From NCBI RefSeq assembly GCF_002237445.1, contig NZ_CP022527.1:1736001-1800000 (forward strand): DNA of 64,000 bases, in the 5' to 3' direction. The position numbers and the translations under genes were made by a program. The stretch's first letter is position 1; every line of letters begins with the position of its first letter. The notes below the pieces were generated by a model. The model did no database searches, had not been told where the DNA came from, and was given only the letters and a program-made list of their open reading frames with translations. This DNA is from Neisseria sp. KEM232 (GTDB lineage Bacteria; Pseudomonadota; Gammaproteobacteria; Burkholderiales; Neisseriaceae). Below, one piece after another: positions 25,243-35,003 of this stretch.

Positions 25243-26304
25243 TTAGCGGATGCCGCTGCCGATGCGTCCCAATTCGCCCAAATTCATCCAGATAAAGAAG
25301 GCCTTGCCGACGATGAGTTTGTCGTCCACAAAACCCCAGTAGCGGGAATCGGCGCTGTGGTCGCGGTTGTCGCCCATCATAAAGTAGCTGCCCTGCGGCA
25401 CGGTGCAGGTGAAGCCGCTGCCGTCTTCTTCGTAACGGCAGTTTTGGTGCTGAATGTCGGTTTGCGCTTTTTTCCCCTGCGAATCGGCGGTGAAGACGTA
25501 GTTGCCGAGAGATTCGGTGCTGACGGAAGGCACGCCGTCGGCTTTGAGCACGTCGAAGTTCCGTCCGGAAAAATCGGCAGCAAAGCGGCGGGCTTCGACG
25601 GTTTGCTGCGGATTGTCGTCGTGCGGGTAGGCGTAGGCGCCCGCTTCGGTGTCGGTTTCGACGATGCTGCCGTTGACTTTGAGCACTTTGTCTTTGTATT
25701 CGACGGTATCGCCCGGCAGGCCGACGGCGCGTTTGATGTAGTTGACGGAGGGTTCGAGCGGATAGTTGAACACCACCACGTCGCCGCGCTCCACTTTGCC
25801 CGTGTCAATCAGAACGTTGTTGACAATCGGCGTGCGGATGCCGTAGGCGAATTTGTTGACGAGGATAAAGTCGCCTTTTACCAGCCCCGGGCGCATGGAG
25901 CTGGACGGGATTTGGAAAGGCTCGGCCACGAAGGTGCGCAGCACGAAAACGGCGAGGATGATGGGGAAAAAGCCCGCCATATAGTCGCGGAAGTGGTTTT
26001 CGTCGTCGAGCGAGCCGGTGAGGATTTTCTGGCCTTTTTCGTCGGTCTGCACCTGCCGCGTCGGCTTGAACGAGAGCTTGCGCCACAGCCACACGGCGCC
26101 GGTAAAGGCGACAAAAATCAGCAAAACGGCGGTGAAGCTGAGTTTGACCGCCAGCACGCCGAACACGCCGACCATCATTAAGAGGTAGCCCCATTGCAGG
26201 CCGTCGCCCCACTCGCCTTTTTCGTTGCGCTCTTTGCTGCTGAGGGAAAACAGGCCGATGCCCGCGATCAGGGCGGCAACGGCGAGATAGACAAATTGGT
26301 TCAT
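25243..26304 (-). CDS. lepB: Signal peptidase I
   Basis: Cleaves Sec and Tat signal peptides at the periplasmic face. The 353-residue product has N-terminal membrane helices (MNQFVYLAVAALIAGIG, then LLMMVGVFGVLAVKLSFTAVLLIFVAF, and another before FVAEPFQIP). The catalytic Ser is near residue 136 in PSSSMRPGL and the general-base Lys near 191 in YIKRAVGLPGD. GDNRDHSADSRYWGFV forms box E. Shine-Dalgarno AAGGAA precedes ATG 26304; the longer frame upstream is non-homologous. In many bacteria lepB follows lepA in one operon. Here both are on the minus strand, but a broken RelA/SpoT-type gene lies between them. Confidence 0.95.
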   Translation of the reverse strand: MNQFVYLAVAALIAGIGLFSLSSKERNEKGEWGDGLQWGYLLMMVGVFGVLAVKLSFTAVLLIFVAFTGAVWLWRKLSFKPTRQVQTDEKGQKILTGSLDDENHFRDYMAGFFPIILAVFVLRTFVAEPFQIPSSSMRPGLVKGDFILVNKFAYGIRTPIVNNVLIDTGKVERGDVVVFNYPLEPSVNYIKRAVGLPGDTVEYKDKVLKVNGSIVETDTEAGAYAYPHDDNPQQTVEARRFAADFSGRNFDVLKADGVPSVSTESLGNYVFTADSQGKKAQTDIQHQNCRYEEDGSGFTCTVPQGSYFMMGDNRDHSADSRYWGFVDDKLIVGKAFFIWMNLGELGRIGSGIR

Positions 26305-26377
26305 GATGTTTTTTCCTTGTTGTTTGTGATTGTTTTCAGACGGCCTTTTCAAGCGTTGAGGCCGTCTGAAAGGTATT

Positions 26378-26941
26378 TCAGACAGGGACGAACTGCCGTT
26401 TGTAAGCAATGTGGTTGCGGATGTTTTCGGCGGCGTCTTTTTCGTCCCAGATTTGCAGTTCCCACGGGTAGCAATCATCGGGTTCAAAATAAATGTGTAC
26501 GCCGATGCAGCCGTTTTCGTCGCGCAGATACCGGTTTTTCAGGCTGTATTTTCCAGTCGTCCAGCCGCTGCATGATTTCGGCGACGCTCTCCGACGGCAG
26601 AATCACGCGCGCGCCGAAGATGTCGTTCAGGATATTGTTGACGGGATATTGGTTTTCACGCTCGGTGTAGCGGCGGATTTTGTCGGCGATGCTTTCGGCG
26701 GTTTTGACGCGGTAGAAAAAGTCTATGCCGCGCGTGTCGGCGAATGCCAAGTAGTCGTTAATCGCTTCGTGCAGGTTGAGACGGTAGGACAAAATATGTT
26801 CGGCCGGCACATGGGCAAGCGTGCGGCTGAGATTGAGCTTGGCGACTTTGCCGGTTTCAAAATAATCCTGCGAATATTGGGCGTGGATGCGGTTGATTTC
26901 GCGGATTGGCGTTCGGTTTTTTGCAGGTTGGTTTCTTGCAT
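26378..26941 (-). pseudogene. Frameshifted RelA/SpoT-domain (COG2357-like) protein
   Basis: Three frames join into one recognisable protein. It starts MQETNLQ at ATG 26941, shifts at a six-base A run (26917-26922), then reads EINRIHAQYSQDYFETGKVA, RTLAHVPAEHILSYRLNLHEAI, FFYRVKTAESIADKIRRY and DIFGARVILPSE. After LDDWK near 26555 it shifts again to SLKNRYLRDENGCIGVHIYF, PWELQIWDEKDAAENI and a stop at 26378. The middle matches nucleotidyltransferase-fold RelA/SpoT-domain proteins of Pasteurellaceae and Neisseriaceae. Adding one A at the first site restores frame. The second looks like a small deletion in a GAAGAA-like stretch (inference). It is probably inactive unless the shifts are sequencing errors. 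Confidence 0.75.
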
Positions 26942-27020
26942 GGTTTTGCCTTTCAGGCCGTCTGAAAACGGCTTTTACAGCTTTCAGACGGCCTTTTATC
27001 AACCTAGGCCGTCTGAAACC

Positions 27021-28814
27021 CTACTTATCCCCCACCTGCAAAATCGCCAAAAACGCGCTCTGCGGAATCTCCACATTCCCCACCTGTTTCATGCGTTTTT
27101 TACCTGCCTTTTGTTTTTCCAACAGTTTTTTCTTACGGGTAATGTCGCCGCCGTAGCATTTGGCGAGTACGTTTTTGCGCAGGGCTTTGACGTTTTCGCG
27201 GGCGATAATCTGCCCGCCGATGGCAGCCTGAACGGCGATGTCAAACATTTGGCGCGGGATGAGTTCGCGCATTTTGCTGGCGAGTTCGCGCCCGCGCTGC
27301 ACGGCGGTTTGGCGGTGGACAATCAGGCTGAGTGCGTCCACTTTGTCGCCGTTTACCATAATGTCCAGCTTCACCAAATCGGCAGGCTGAAATTCTTTGA
27401 ACTCGTAGTCCAGCGAGGCATAGCCGCGCGAGGTGGATTTGAGTTTGTCAAAAAAGTCCATCACCACTTCGTTCATCGGCAGGTCATAAGTGAGCATCAC
27501 CTGCCGCCCGAGGTACTGCATATTGCGCTGCACGCCGCGTTTTTGGTTGCACAGGGTCATCACGTTGCCCACATAGTCCTGCGGCACGAGGATGGTGGCG
27601 GTGATAATCGGCTCCATAATGGTTTCGATGGTGCCGATGTCGGGCAGTTTGGACGGGTTTTCCACGTCTATTTTTTCGCCGTTTTTGAGCAAGACTTCAT
27701 ACACCACGGTGGGCGCGGTGGTAATCAAATCCATGTCAAACTCGCGCTCCAAGCGCTCTTGCACGATTTCCAGATGCAGCAGCCCCAAAAAGCCGCAGCG
27801 GAAACCAAAGCCCAAAGCCTGCGACACTTCGGGTTCAAATTTCAGCGAGGCATCATTGAGTTGCAGTTTTTCCAGCGCATCGCGCAGGGCTTCGTAGTCG
27901 TGGCTTTCCACGGGATAGAGACCGGCAAACACTTGGCTTTGCACTTCTTTAAAGCCTGCCAGCGGCTCGGCGGCGGGGTTGTTGGCAAGGGTAACGGTGT
28001 CGCCCACTTTCGCCTGCCCCAGCTCTTTCACGCCGGTAATCAGAAAGCCCACTTCGCCCGCTTTGAGTTCTTGTTTTTGCACGGATTTTGGTGTAAACAC
28101 GCCGAGCTGTTCCACTTGGCTTTCGGCTTTGGTGGACATGAAGCGCACTTTGTCTTTGAGCTTGATGGTGCCGTTTTTCACCCGAATCAGCATCACCACG
28201 CCAACGTAGTTGTCAAACCACGAATCAATAATCACAGCCTGCAAAGGCGCGTTTTCATCGCCTTCGGGCGCGGGGATTTTGGCGACGATTTCTTCCAGTA
28301 CGTCTTCCACGCCGATACCGCTTTTGGCGGAACACTGCACCGCGCCCACGGCATCGATGCCGATGATGTCTTCGATTTCCTGCGACACGCGGTCGGGGTC
28401 GGCGGCGGGCAGGTCGATTTTGTTCAATACGGGCACGACTTCCACGCCCAAATCAATCGCCGTGTAGCAGTTGGCCACGGTTTGCGCTTCCACGCCCTGC
28501 GACGCGTCCACTACGAGCAACGCGCCTTCGCAGGCGGAAAGGCTGCGCGAGACTTCGTAGGAGAAGTCCACGTGTCCGGGGGTGTCGATGAGATTTAGGA
28601 GGTAGGTTTCGCCGTTTTTGGCTTTGTAGTTAAGCGCGGCGGTTTGCGCTTTGATGGTGATGCCGCGTTCTTTTTCAATATCCATGCTGTCCAGCACCTG
28701 GGTGCTCATTTCGCGCTGTTCCAAGCCGCCGCAGTATTGGATAAAGCGGTCGGCAAGGGTGGATTTTCCGTGGTCGATGTGGGCGATGATGGAGAAATTT
28801 CGGATGTTTTTCAT
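27021..28814 (-). CDS. lepA: Elongation factor 4 (ribosomal back-translocase LepA)
   Basis: A translational GTPase that acts on stalled or mistranslocated ribosomes. The 597-residue product has G1 AHIDHGKST near residue 12, G3 DTPGHVDF, G4 NKIDLPAAD, EF-G-like domains II, III and V (FRCGFLGLLHLEIVQERL). The LepA-specific C-terminal domain includes RETAV-like motifs replaced by HRQTAVQRGRELASKM. It ends GKKRMKQVGNVEIPQSAFLAIL as LepA does. Full length. It is divergent from a DUS hairpin (28838-28866) and upstream of lepB with a pseudogene between. Confidence 0.96.
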   Translation of the reverse strand: MKNIRNFSIIAHIDHGKSTLADRFIQYCGGLEQREMSTQVLDSMDIEKERGITIKAQTAALNYKAKNGETYLLNLIDTPGHVDFSYEVSRSLSACEGALLVVDASQGVEAQTVANCYTAIDLGVEVVPVLNKIDLPAADPDRVSQEIEDIIGIDAVGAVQCSAKSGIGVEDVLEEIVAKIPAPEGDENAPLQAVIIDSWFDNYVGVVMLIRVKNGTIKLKDKVRFMSTKAESQVEQLGVFTPKSVQKQELKAGEVGFLITGVKELGQAKVGDTVTLANNPAAEPLAGFKEVQSQVFAGLYPVESHDYEALRDALEKLQLNDASLKFEPEVSQALGFGFRCGFLGLLHLEIVQERLEREFDMDLITTAPTVVYEVLLKNGEKIDVENPSKLPDIGTIETIMEPIITATILVPQDYVGNVMTLCNQKRGVQRNMQYLGRQVMLTYDLPMNEVVMDFFDKLKSTSRGYASLDYEFKEFQPADLVKLDIMVNGDKVDALSLIVHRQTAVQRGRELASKMRELIPRQMFDIAVQAAIGGQIIARENVKALRKNVLAKCYGGDITRKKKLLEKQKAGKKRMKQVGNVEIPQSAFLAILQVGDK

Positions 28815-28938
28815 GGCAGCGTTTTATTTAAGTTTGGAGGCCGTCTGAAAGCCTTTCAGACGGCCTGAATCTTCAAAAATGCAAACAGCCGCGCATTCTA
28901 GCGGAAAACGGCCTGTTCTGCGCACTCAAAGCAGAGTG

Positions 28939-28967
28939 AGGCCGTCTGAAAGGTTTTCAGACGGCCT
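28939..28967 (-). terminator. Inverted DUS hairpin after the RND pump gene
   Basis: AGGCCGTCTGAAAGG and TTTTCAGACGGCCT with a very short loop, just past the leftward stop at 28996. A second pair at 28838-28866 lies nearer lepA. Confidence 0.65.
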
Positions 28968-28995
28968 CTGCCCCGTCGATGCCTGCGGCGTGGAT

Positions 28996-31900
28996 TCAGA
29001 CGGCCTTGTCCGTTTTCGCGGGACGTTTGATCCAAACGAAAAACAGCGGCACGAACAGCAGCCCGAGCACGGTGGAGGCGGCGGTGCCGCCGAGCACCGC
29101 CGTGCCGATGGCGATGCGTCCGCCCGCCCCCGCGCCCGTACCCAGCGCCAACGGCAGCACGCCGAGGCCGAAGGCGAGCGAGGTCATGACGATGGGACGC
29201 AGGCGCAGGCGGGCGGCTGCGACGGCAGCCTGCATGGGCGTTTCCCCCTGCCGCACGAGCTGCATGGCGAATTCCACAATCAGGATGGCATTTTTGGCGG
29301 CAAGGCCGACGGTGGTGAGCAGGCCGACTTGGAAGAAAACGTCGTTGTCCAGCCCGCGCAGGGCGGTGGCGGAAAGTGCGCCAAGCACGCCCAAGCCTGC
29401 GGCAAGGATAACGGCAAACGGGATGCGCCAGCTTTCGTACAGAGCGGCCAGACACAGGAAAACGAACAGGACAGACAGAGCATACAGCGCGGGTGCCTGC
29501 GAGCCGGCCTGTTGTTCCTGCAAAGACGCGCCCGTCCATTCGTAGCCGAAGCCTGCGGGCAGTTTGGCCATCAGGTTTTGCACTTCCTTCATCGCGCTGC
29601 CCGAGCTTTGTCCGGGCTGCACGCCGGCCTGCATGTCCATGGCGAGGCTGCCGTTGAAGCGTATCAGCTGCGGCGGCGCGGTTTCCCAACGCACGCTGCT
29701 GAATGCCGACAGCGGAATCATCTCGCCCGCACCGTTGCGTACCTGCCAGAGGCCGATGTCCTGCGGCTGCATACGGTAAGGCGCGTCGGCCTGAACGTAT
29801 ACGCGTTTGACGCGGCCTTTGTCGACGAAATCGTTGACATAGCTGCCGCCCAGCGCCTGGTTGAGCAACTGGTTGACGGCGGCGGGGGCGATCTGCATGG
29901 AGGCGGCCAGGTCGTTGTCGATATCGACGACAAGCTGCGGGCGCGGGTCTTGGTTTTTGGCGCGCACTTTGCGCAGATAGGGGCTGTCAGCGGCCGCTTC
30001 GATAAATTGGTCTTTGGCGGCGACGAGTTTGTCGTAGCCCGCGCCGTTCATGTCCTTGATAACGAAGCTGATGCCGTTGCCCGAACCCAGTCCGCGCACG
30101 ACGGGCGGCTGGCTGACGACGATGCGCGCACCCGAGCGGCCGCCCGTTTCTTTGCCGTAGCGCGTTTCCAGCGCGGCGGCGCTCTGGTCGGGGCGGCGGC
30201 GCTCGTCCCACGGCTTGAGTTTGAGGAACATGGCGGCATTGCCCTGGCTGCCGCCGTTGCCGGTGATGGCGAGAAAACTGTCGATTTCGGGCTGCTTGGC
30301 AAAGTATTGCGTCAGGTCGGCCACGGTTTTCTGCACCGATTTGTCGGTTGCGCCCACCGGCAGCGTGATGTCTACGGTGAGAAAACCCTGGTCTTCGTCG
30401 GGCAGGAAGGCCGTGGGCAGGTGTGCAAACAAAAAGGTGCAGGCAGCCAACACGGCCAAAAAGGCGGCAAACATGATTCTGCCGTGTGCAAACAGGCGGT
30501 TTACCGTCCGCCCGTAGCGCTCCGAGAGGCTGTCGAAGCCTTTGTTGAAGGCGCGGAACAGGCCGCCGGCGGGTTTGTCGTGCGGACGGGCTTTGAGAAA
30601 TTGGGCGCACATCGCAGGCGAGAGCGTCAGCGCCACCAACACCGAAAAGCCCATCGCCGCAATCAGCGTTACCGAAAACTGGCGGTAAATCACACCGGTC
30701 GATCCGGGAAAGAACGCCATCGGCACAAACACGGCCGACAGCACCATGCCCACGCCCACCAGCGCCGAAGAAATCTCGTCCATCGATTTTTCTGTGGCCG
30801 CTTTCGCATCCAAACTCTCTTCGTGCATCAGCCGCTCGACGTTTTCCACCACCACGATGGCATCGTCCACCAGCAGGCCGATGGCCAGCACCAGCGCAAA
30901 CATCGTCAGCATGTTCACCGAATAGCCCAAAAGCGAGAGTACGCCCAGCGTACCCGCCAACACCACAGGCACGGCCTCGCCCAGCGTGTGCAGCACTTCC
31001 TGTAACGAGGCTTTGACAAACGGAATGCTGTCTTGCGCGGTATCCGCTTTCAAACCGTAGGGAAACAGCGGCTCCATCTCGCGGATTTTCGCCTCCACGG
31101 CCGTGGCGACGTCGAGCGCGTTTGCGCCGTCGGCCATCACAATGCCCAGCGCACCCGCCACTTTGCCGTTGAGCATCGAATTGACGTCGTAGCCGTCGGC
31201 GCCCAATTCCACCCGCGCCACGTCTTTGAGGCGCACCACCATGCCGTCCGTGCCGCTGCGCAGAATGATGTTTTCAAACTGGGCGGCGTCGGTAAAGCGC
31301 CCGCGCGCCTGCACCGGCACGTTCAAATCCTGCCCGGGAACGGAAGGAAGCTGGCCGAGCTGGCCGGCCGACACCTGCGTGTTCTGCGTCTGGATGGCCG
31401 ACACCACGTCGGAAGGCATCATCGCCAAAGCGGCCAGCTTGTGCGGATCGAGCCAGATACGCATCGCGTGCTGGTTGCCGTAGAGCGAGATTTCGCCCAC
31501 ACCGTCCACCCGCGAGAGCACATCCATCACATTGCTCGCCAGATAATCGGTCACTTCCACGCGCGAAACGTGCTGATCCGTGGCAAACGTCCATGTGACC
31601 AGATTGTCCTGCCCGCCCTTGGTGACCGACACGCCGCGGTTCTGCACGTCCTGCGGCAGGCGCGACAGCACACCCTGCAAGGCGTTCTGCACCTGCACCT
31701 GCGCCACGTCGGTGTCCGTGCCCGGCAGGAAAGTGAGCGTCGTGCGCGATTTGCCCGACGAATCGGCGGTGGAACTCATATAAATCAGCCCGTCCAAACC
31801 CTTCATCTGCTGCTCGACTATCTGCGTCACCGAGTCGTTCACCGTTGCCGCCGACGCGCCGCTGTATCTGGCGCTCACCGAAATCTGCGGCGGCGCGATG

Positions 31901-32008
31901 TGCGGATACTGCTCCAAAGGCAGCGTGCGTGCCGCCAGCACGCCTGCCAGCACGACAAAAATCGCCAAAACCCACGCAAACACGGGGCGGTTGATAAAAA
32001 AAACGGGC
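28996..32008 (-). pseudogene. RND multidrug efflux transporter (AcrB/MtrD type) with N-terminal frameshift and TM2 deletion
   Basis: About 1,000 residues align by eye with AcrB/MtrD proton-driven drug exporters: FFINRPVFAWVLAIFVVLAG, the TM4 acid pair in GLLVDDAIVVVENVERL, the funnel/pore domains, and FQVGLLTTVGLAAKNAILIV. There are two lesions. First, the natural ATG (32008) with MARFF is out of frame because the following T run is eight long; seven would restore MARFFINRPVF. The open frame itself begins only at a TTG. Second, after SLQEVLHTLGEA (near 30973) the usual 24-residue TM2 segment (ILVFLVMYLFLQNxRATLIP in AcrB) is missing in frame and the text resumes VPVVLAGTLG. No membrane-fusion or outer-membrane channel gene is adjacent. 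It is probably a decaying or phase-off orphan pump. Confidence 0.75.
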
Positions 32009-32142
32009 CATAGGAAAACCAATCGTAACGGTGGAAAAACGCGCCGGCGCGAAAACGCGGGCGAAAAAAGGCCGCCAGCATAAAGCAGGCGGCAGCGGCG
32101 AACCTTAAGCCAAACTTAAGCAGGTGTAAAAACCTTCGTCAA

Positions 32143-32182
32143 AGGCCGTCTGAAAACCGCCCTGCCCTCTTTCAGACGGCCT
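32143..32182. terminator. Inverted DUS hairpin between the RND gene and leuS
   Basis: AGGCCGTCTGAAAAC faces CTTTCAGACGGCCT. Further DUS copies follow at 32205 and 32232, the latter inside the leuS promoter spacer. Confidence 0.5.
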
Positions 32183-32248
32183 TTTCACACCCCCGCAACG
32201 CATCTTTCAGACGGCCTCATCCTATAAACAAAGGCCGTCTGAAAACGG

Positions 32249-32254
32249 TATAAT
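32249..32254 (+). promoter_or_regulatory. Predicted -10 element of leuS
   Basis: TATAAT followed by CCGCGCC, 36 bases before the leuS ATG. A DUS occupies the spacer region immediately upstream; no clear -35. Confidence 0.5.
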
Positions 32255-32289
32255 CCGCGCCTTAAATTTTTTACCGAAAGACATCCGCC

Positions 32290-34917
32290 ATGCAAGAGCA
32301 CTACCACCCCTCCGCCGTCGAACCCGCCGCCCGCCGAAAATGGAGCGATGCGGGTATTTTTCATGCTGTCGAAGACGCGTCGAAACCGAAATATTATTGT
32401 TTGTCGATGTTTCCCTATCCCAGCGGCAAGCTGCATATGGGGCATGTACGCAATTACACCATCGGCGACGTGTTGAGCCGTTTCAAGCTGTTAAACGGTT
32501 TTAATGTGATGCAGCCGATGGGCTGGGACGCTTTCGGGATGCCGGCTGAAAATGCGGCGATGAAAAACGGCGTTGCGCCTGCGGCGTGGACTTACGACAA
32601 CATCGCTTATATGAAAAAGCAGCTGCAAAGCCTCGGTTTTGCCATCGACTGGCCGCGCGAGGTGGCGACCTGCAAGCCGGATTACTACCGCTGGGAGCAG
32701 TGGCTGTTTACGCGTTTGTTTGAAAAGGGCATCGTGTACCGCAAGCTCGGCACGGTGAACTGGGATCCGGTCGATCAAACGGTATTGGCCAACGAGCAGG
32801 TGATCGACGGGCGCGGCTGGCGCAGCGGCGCGTTGGTGGAAAAACGCGAAATCCCGATGTATTACTTCCGCATCACGGATTACGCCGAGGAGCTTTTGGC
32901 TGATTTGGACAAGCTCGAACACTGGCCGGAGCAGGTGAAAACCATGCAGCGCAACTGGATCGGCAAATCGCGCGGCATGAATGTGCGCTTTGCGGTTTCA
33001 GACGACAGCAAAGCCGGTTTGAGCGGCGATTACGCCGAGTTTTTGCAGGTTTACACCACCCGCCCCGACACGCTGATGGGCGCGACTTATGTGGCCGTGG
33101 CCGCCGAGCATCCGCTGGCTGCCGCCGCTGCCGAGGGCAATGCCGAATTGCAAAACTTCATCGCCGAATGCAAAGCCGGCAGCGTGGCCGAAGCGGATAT
33201 GGCAACGATGGAGAAAAAAGGCCTGCCCACCGGCCGCTTTGTGATTAATCCGCTCAACGGCGACAAACTCGAAGTGTGGATTGCCAACTATGTATTGTGG
33301 GGCTACGGCGACGGCGCGGTGATGGCGGTTCCGGCGCACGACGAACGCGATTTCGAGTTCGCCACCAAATACAATCTGCCGAAAAAACAAGTCATTGCCG
33401 TCGGCGACAACGCATTCGACGCAAACCAATGGCAAGAATGGTACGGCGACAAAGAAAACGGCGTCTTGGTCAACAGCGGCGACTTGGACGGTATGAATTT
33501 TCAGACGGCCTTCGATGCCATCGCCGCCAAGCTGCAAAGCCAAGACGCGGGTGAACCGAAAACCCAATACCGCCTGCGCGACTGGGGCATTTCGCGCCAA
33601 CGCTACTGGGGCTGCCCGATTCCCATCGTCCATTGCGAACAATGCGGCGACGTGCCCGTGCCTGCCGAGCAGCTGCCCGTGGTATTGCCGGAAAACGTCG
33701 TGCCCGACGGCATGGGTTCGCCGCTGGCCAAAATGCCCGAATTTTACGAAACCGCCTGCCCCAAATGCGGCGGCGCGGCCAAACGCGAAACCGACACCAT
33801 GGATACCTTCATGGAATCGAGCTGGTATTTCTTCCGCTACATGTCGCCCAAGTTCGCAGAAGGCATGGTATCGACTGAAGCCGCGAAATATTGGGGCGCT
33901 GTCGACCAATACATCGGCGGTATCGAACACGCGATTCTGCACCTCTTATACGCGCGTTTCTTCACCAAACTGATGCGCGACGAAGGCCTGGTGAAAGTGG
34001 ACGAGCCGTTTGAACGCCTGCTCACGCAGGGCATGGTCGTCTGCGAAACCTACTACCGCGAAAATGCCAACGGCAGCAAAGACTGGATCAACCCCGCCGA
34101 TGTCGAACTGACTTTCGACGACAAAGGCCGCCCCGTTTCCGCCGTCCTCAAAGCCGACGGCCTGCCCGTCGTCATCAGCGGCACGGAAAAAATGTCCAAG
34201 TCCAAAAACAACGGCGTCGATCCGCAAGAGCTGATTAATGCCTACGGCGCAGACACCGCCCGCCTGTTTATGATGTTTGCCGCGCCGCCCGAACAGTCGC
34301 TCGAATGGAGCGACAGCGGCGTAGAAGGCGCGCACCGCTTCCTGCGCCGTCTGTGGCGCACTGTGTACGAACACGTTTCCCACGGCACCGTGCCCGCCTT
34401 TTCAGACGGCCACGACAGCCTGAATAAAGAGTTGAAAGAACTGCGCCACAAGCTGCACGCCACCATTGCCAAAGTTTCCGACGACTACGGCCGCCGCCAG
34501 CAGTTCAACACCGCCGTCGCCGCCGTGATGGAACTGCTCAACCAATACGACAAAACCGACACCGGCAGCGAACAAGGCCGCGCCGTCGCCCAAGAAGTAT
34601 TGGAAACCGCCGTACGCCTGTTGTGGCCCATCGTGCCGCACATCTGCGAAACCCTGTGGAGCGAATTGAATAGCGCGAAACTGTGGGAAGCAGGCTGGCC
34701 GACAGTCGACGAAGCCGCCTTGGTCAAATCCGAAATCGAAGTCATGGTTCAAGTCAACGGCAAACTGCGCGGCAAAATCACCGTCGCCGCCGACGCCTCC
34801 AAAGCCGACCTCGAAGCCGCCGCACTCGCCACCGAAGGCGCGGTGAAATTCATGGAAGGCAAACCCGCCAAGAAAATCATCGTCGTGCCGGGCAGACTGG
34901 TGAACATCGTGGTGTAA
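32290..34917 (+). CDS. leuS: Leucyl-tRNA synthetase
   Basis: Charges tRNA-Leu. The 875-residue product is a complete class Ia enzyme. HMGH of the HIGH motif (PYPSGKLHMGHVRNY) is at residue 49. The CP1 editing domain (about 220-420) includes TTRPDTLMGATYVAVAAEHP. A zinc-like CPKCGG near 495 precedes KMSKS (EKMSKSKNN) near 634. The anticodon-binding and C-terminal domains end in NGKLRGKITV. It starts at ATG 32290 with Shine-Dalgarno GAAAGA. Followed by a DUS hairpin, so monocistronic. Confidence 0.97.
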   Translation: MQEHYHPSAVEPAARRKWSDAGIFHAVEDASKPKYYCLSMFPYPSGKLHMGHVRNYTIGDVLSRFKLLNGFNVMQPMGWDAFGMPAENAAMKNGVAPAAWTYDNIAYMKKQLQSLGFAIDWPREVATCKPDYYRWEQWLFTRLFEKGIVYRKLGTVNWDPVDQTVLANEQVIDGRGWRSGALVEKREIPMYYFRITDYAEELLADLDKLEHWPEQVKTMQRNWIGKSRGMNVRFAVSDDSKAGLSGDYAEFLQVYTTRPDTLMGATYVAVAAEHPLAAAAAEGNAELQNFIAECKAGSVAEADMATMEKKGLPTGRFVINPLNGDKLEVWIANYVLWGYGDGAVMAVPAHDERDFEFATKYNLPKKQVIAVGDNAFDANQWQEWYGDKENGVLVNSGDLDGMNFQTAFDAIAAKLQSQDAGEPKTQYRLRDWGISRQRYWGCPIPIVHCEQCGDVPVPAEQLPVVLPENVVPDGMGSPLAKMPEFYETACPKCGGAAKRETDTMDTFMESSWYFFRYMSPKFAEGMVSTEAAKYWGAVDQYIGGIEHAILHLLYARFFTKLMRDEGLVKVDEPFERLLTQGMVVCETYYRENANGSKDWINPADVELTFDDKGRPVSAVLKADGLPVVISGTEKMSKSKNNGVDPQELINAYGADTARLFMMFAAPPEQSLEWSDSGVEGAHRFLRRLWRTVYEHVSHGTVPAFSDGHDSLNKELKELRHKLHATIAKVSDDYGRRQQFNTAVAAVMELLNQYDKTDTGSEQGRAVAQEVLETAVRLLWPIVPHICETLWSELNSAKLWEAGWPTVDEAALVKSEIEVMVQVNGKLRGKITVAADASKADLEAAALATEGAVKFMEGKPAKKIIVVPGRLVNIVV

Positions 34918-34935
34918 AGCCCGTCGGCACAATAA

Positions 34936-34975
34936 AGGCCGTCTGAAAAGCGGATTTGGGTTTTTCAGACGGCCT
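34936..34975 (+). terminator. Inverted DUS hairpin after leuS
   Basis: AGGCCGTCTGAAAAG pairs with TTTTTCAGACGGCCT. It separates leuS from the wbpD-type gene. Confidence 0.7.
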
Positions 34976-35003
34976 CAATCAATCAAAACGAAGGAACCGG
35001 AAA

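Noticed and set aside
26378..26560. Programmed ribosomal frameshift in the RelA/SpoT-domain gene
   Set aside because: No slippery heptamer of the X-XXY-YYZ type with a downstream stem is evident, and a second unrelated shift exists upstream; decay or sequencing error is simpler.
28879..31005. 708-codon open frame on the plus strand
   Set aside because: Antisense to the RND pump gene and compositionally odd (His/Arg/Gln-rich) as expected of a shadow frame.
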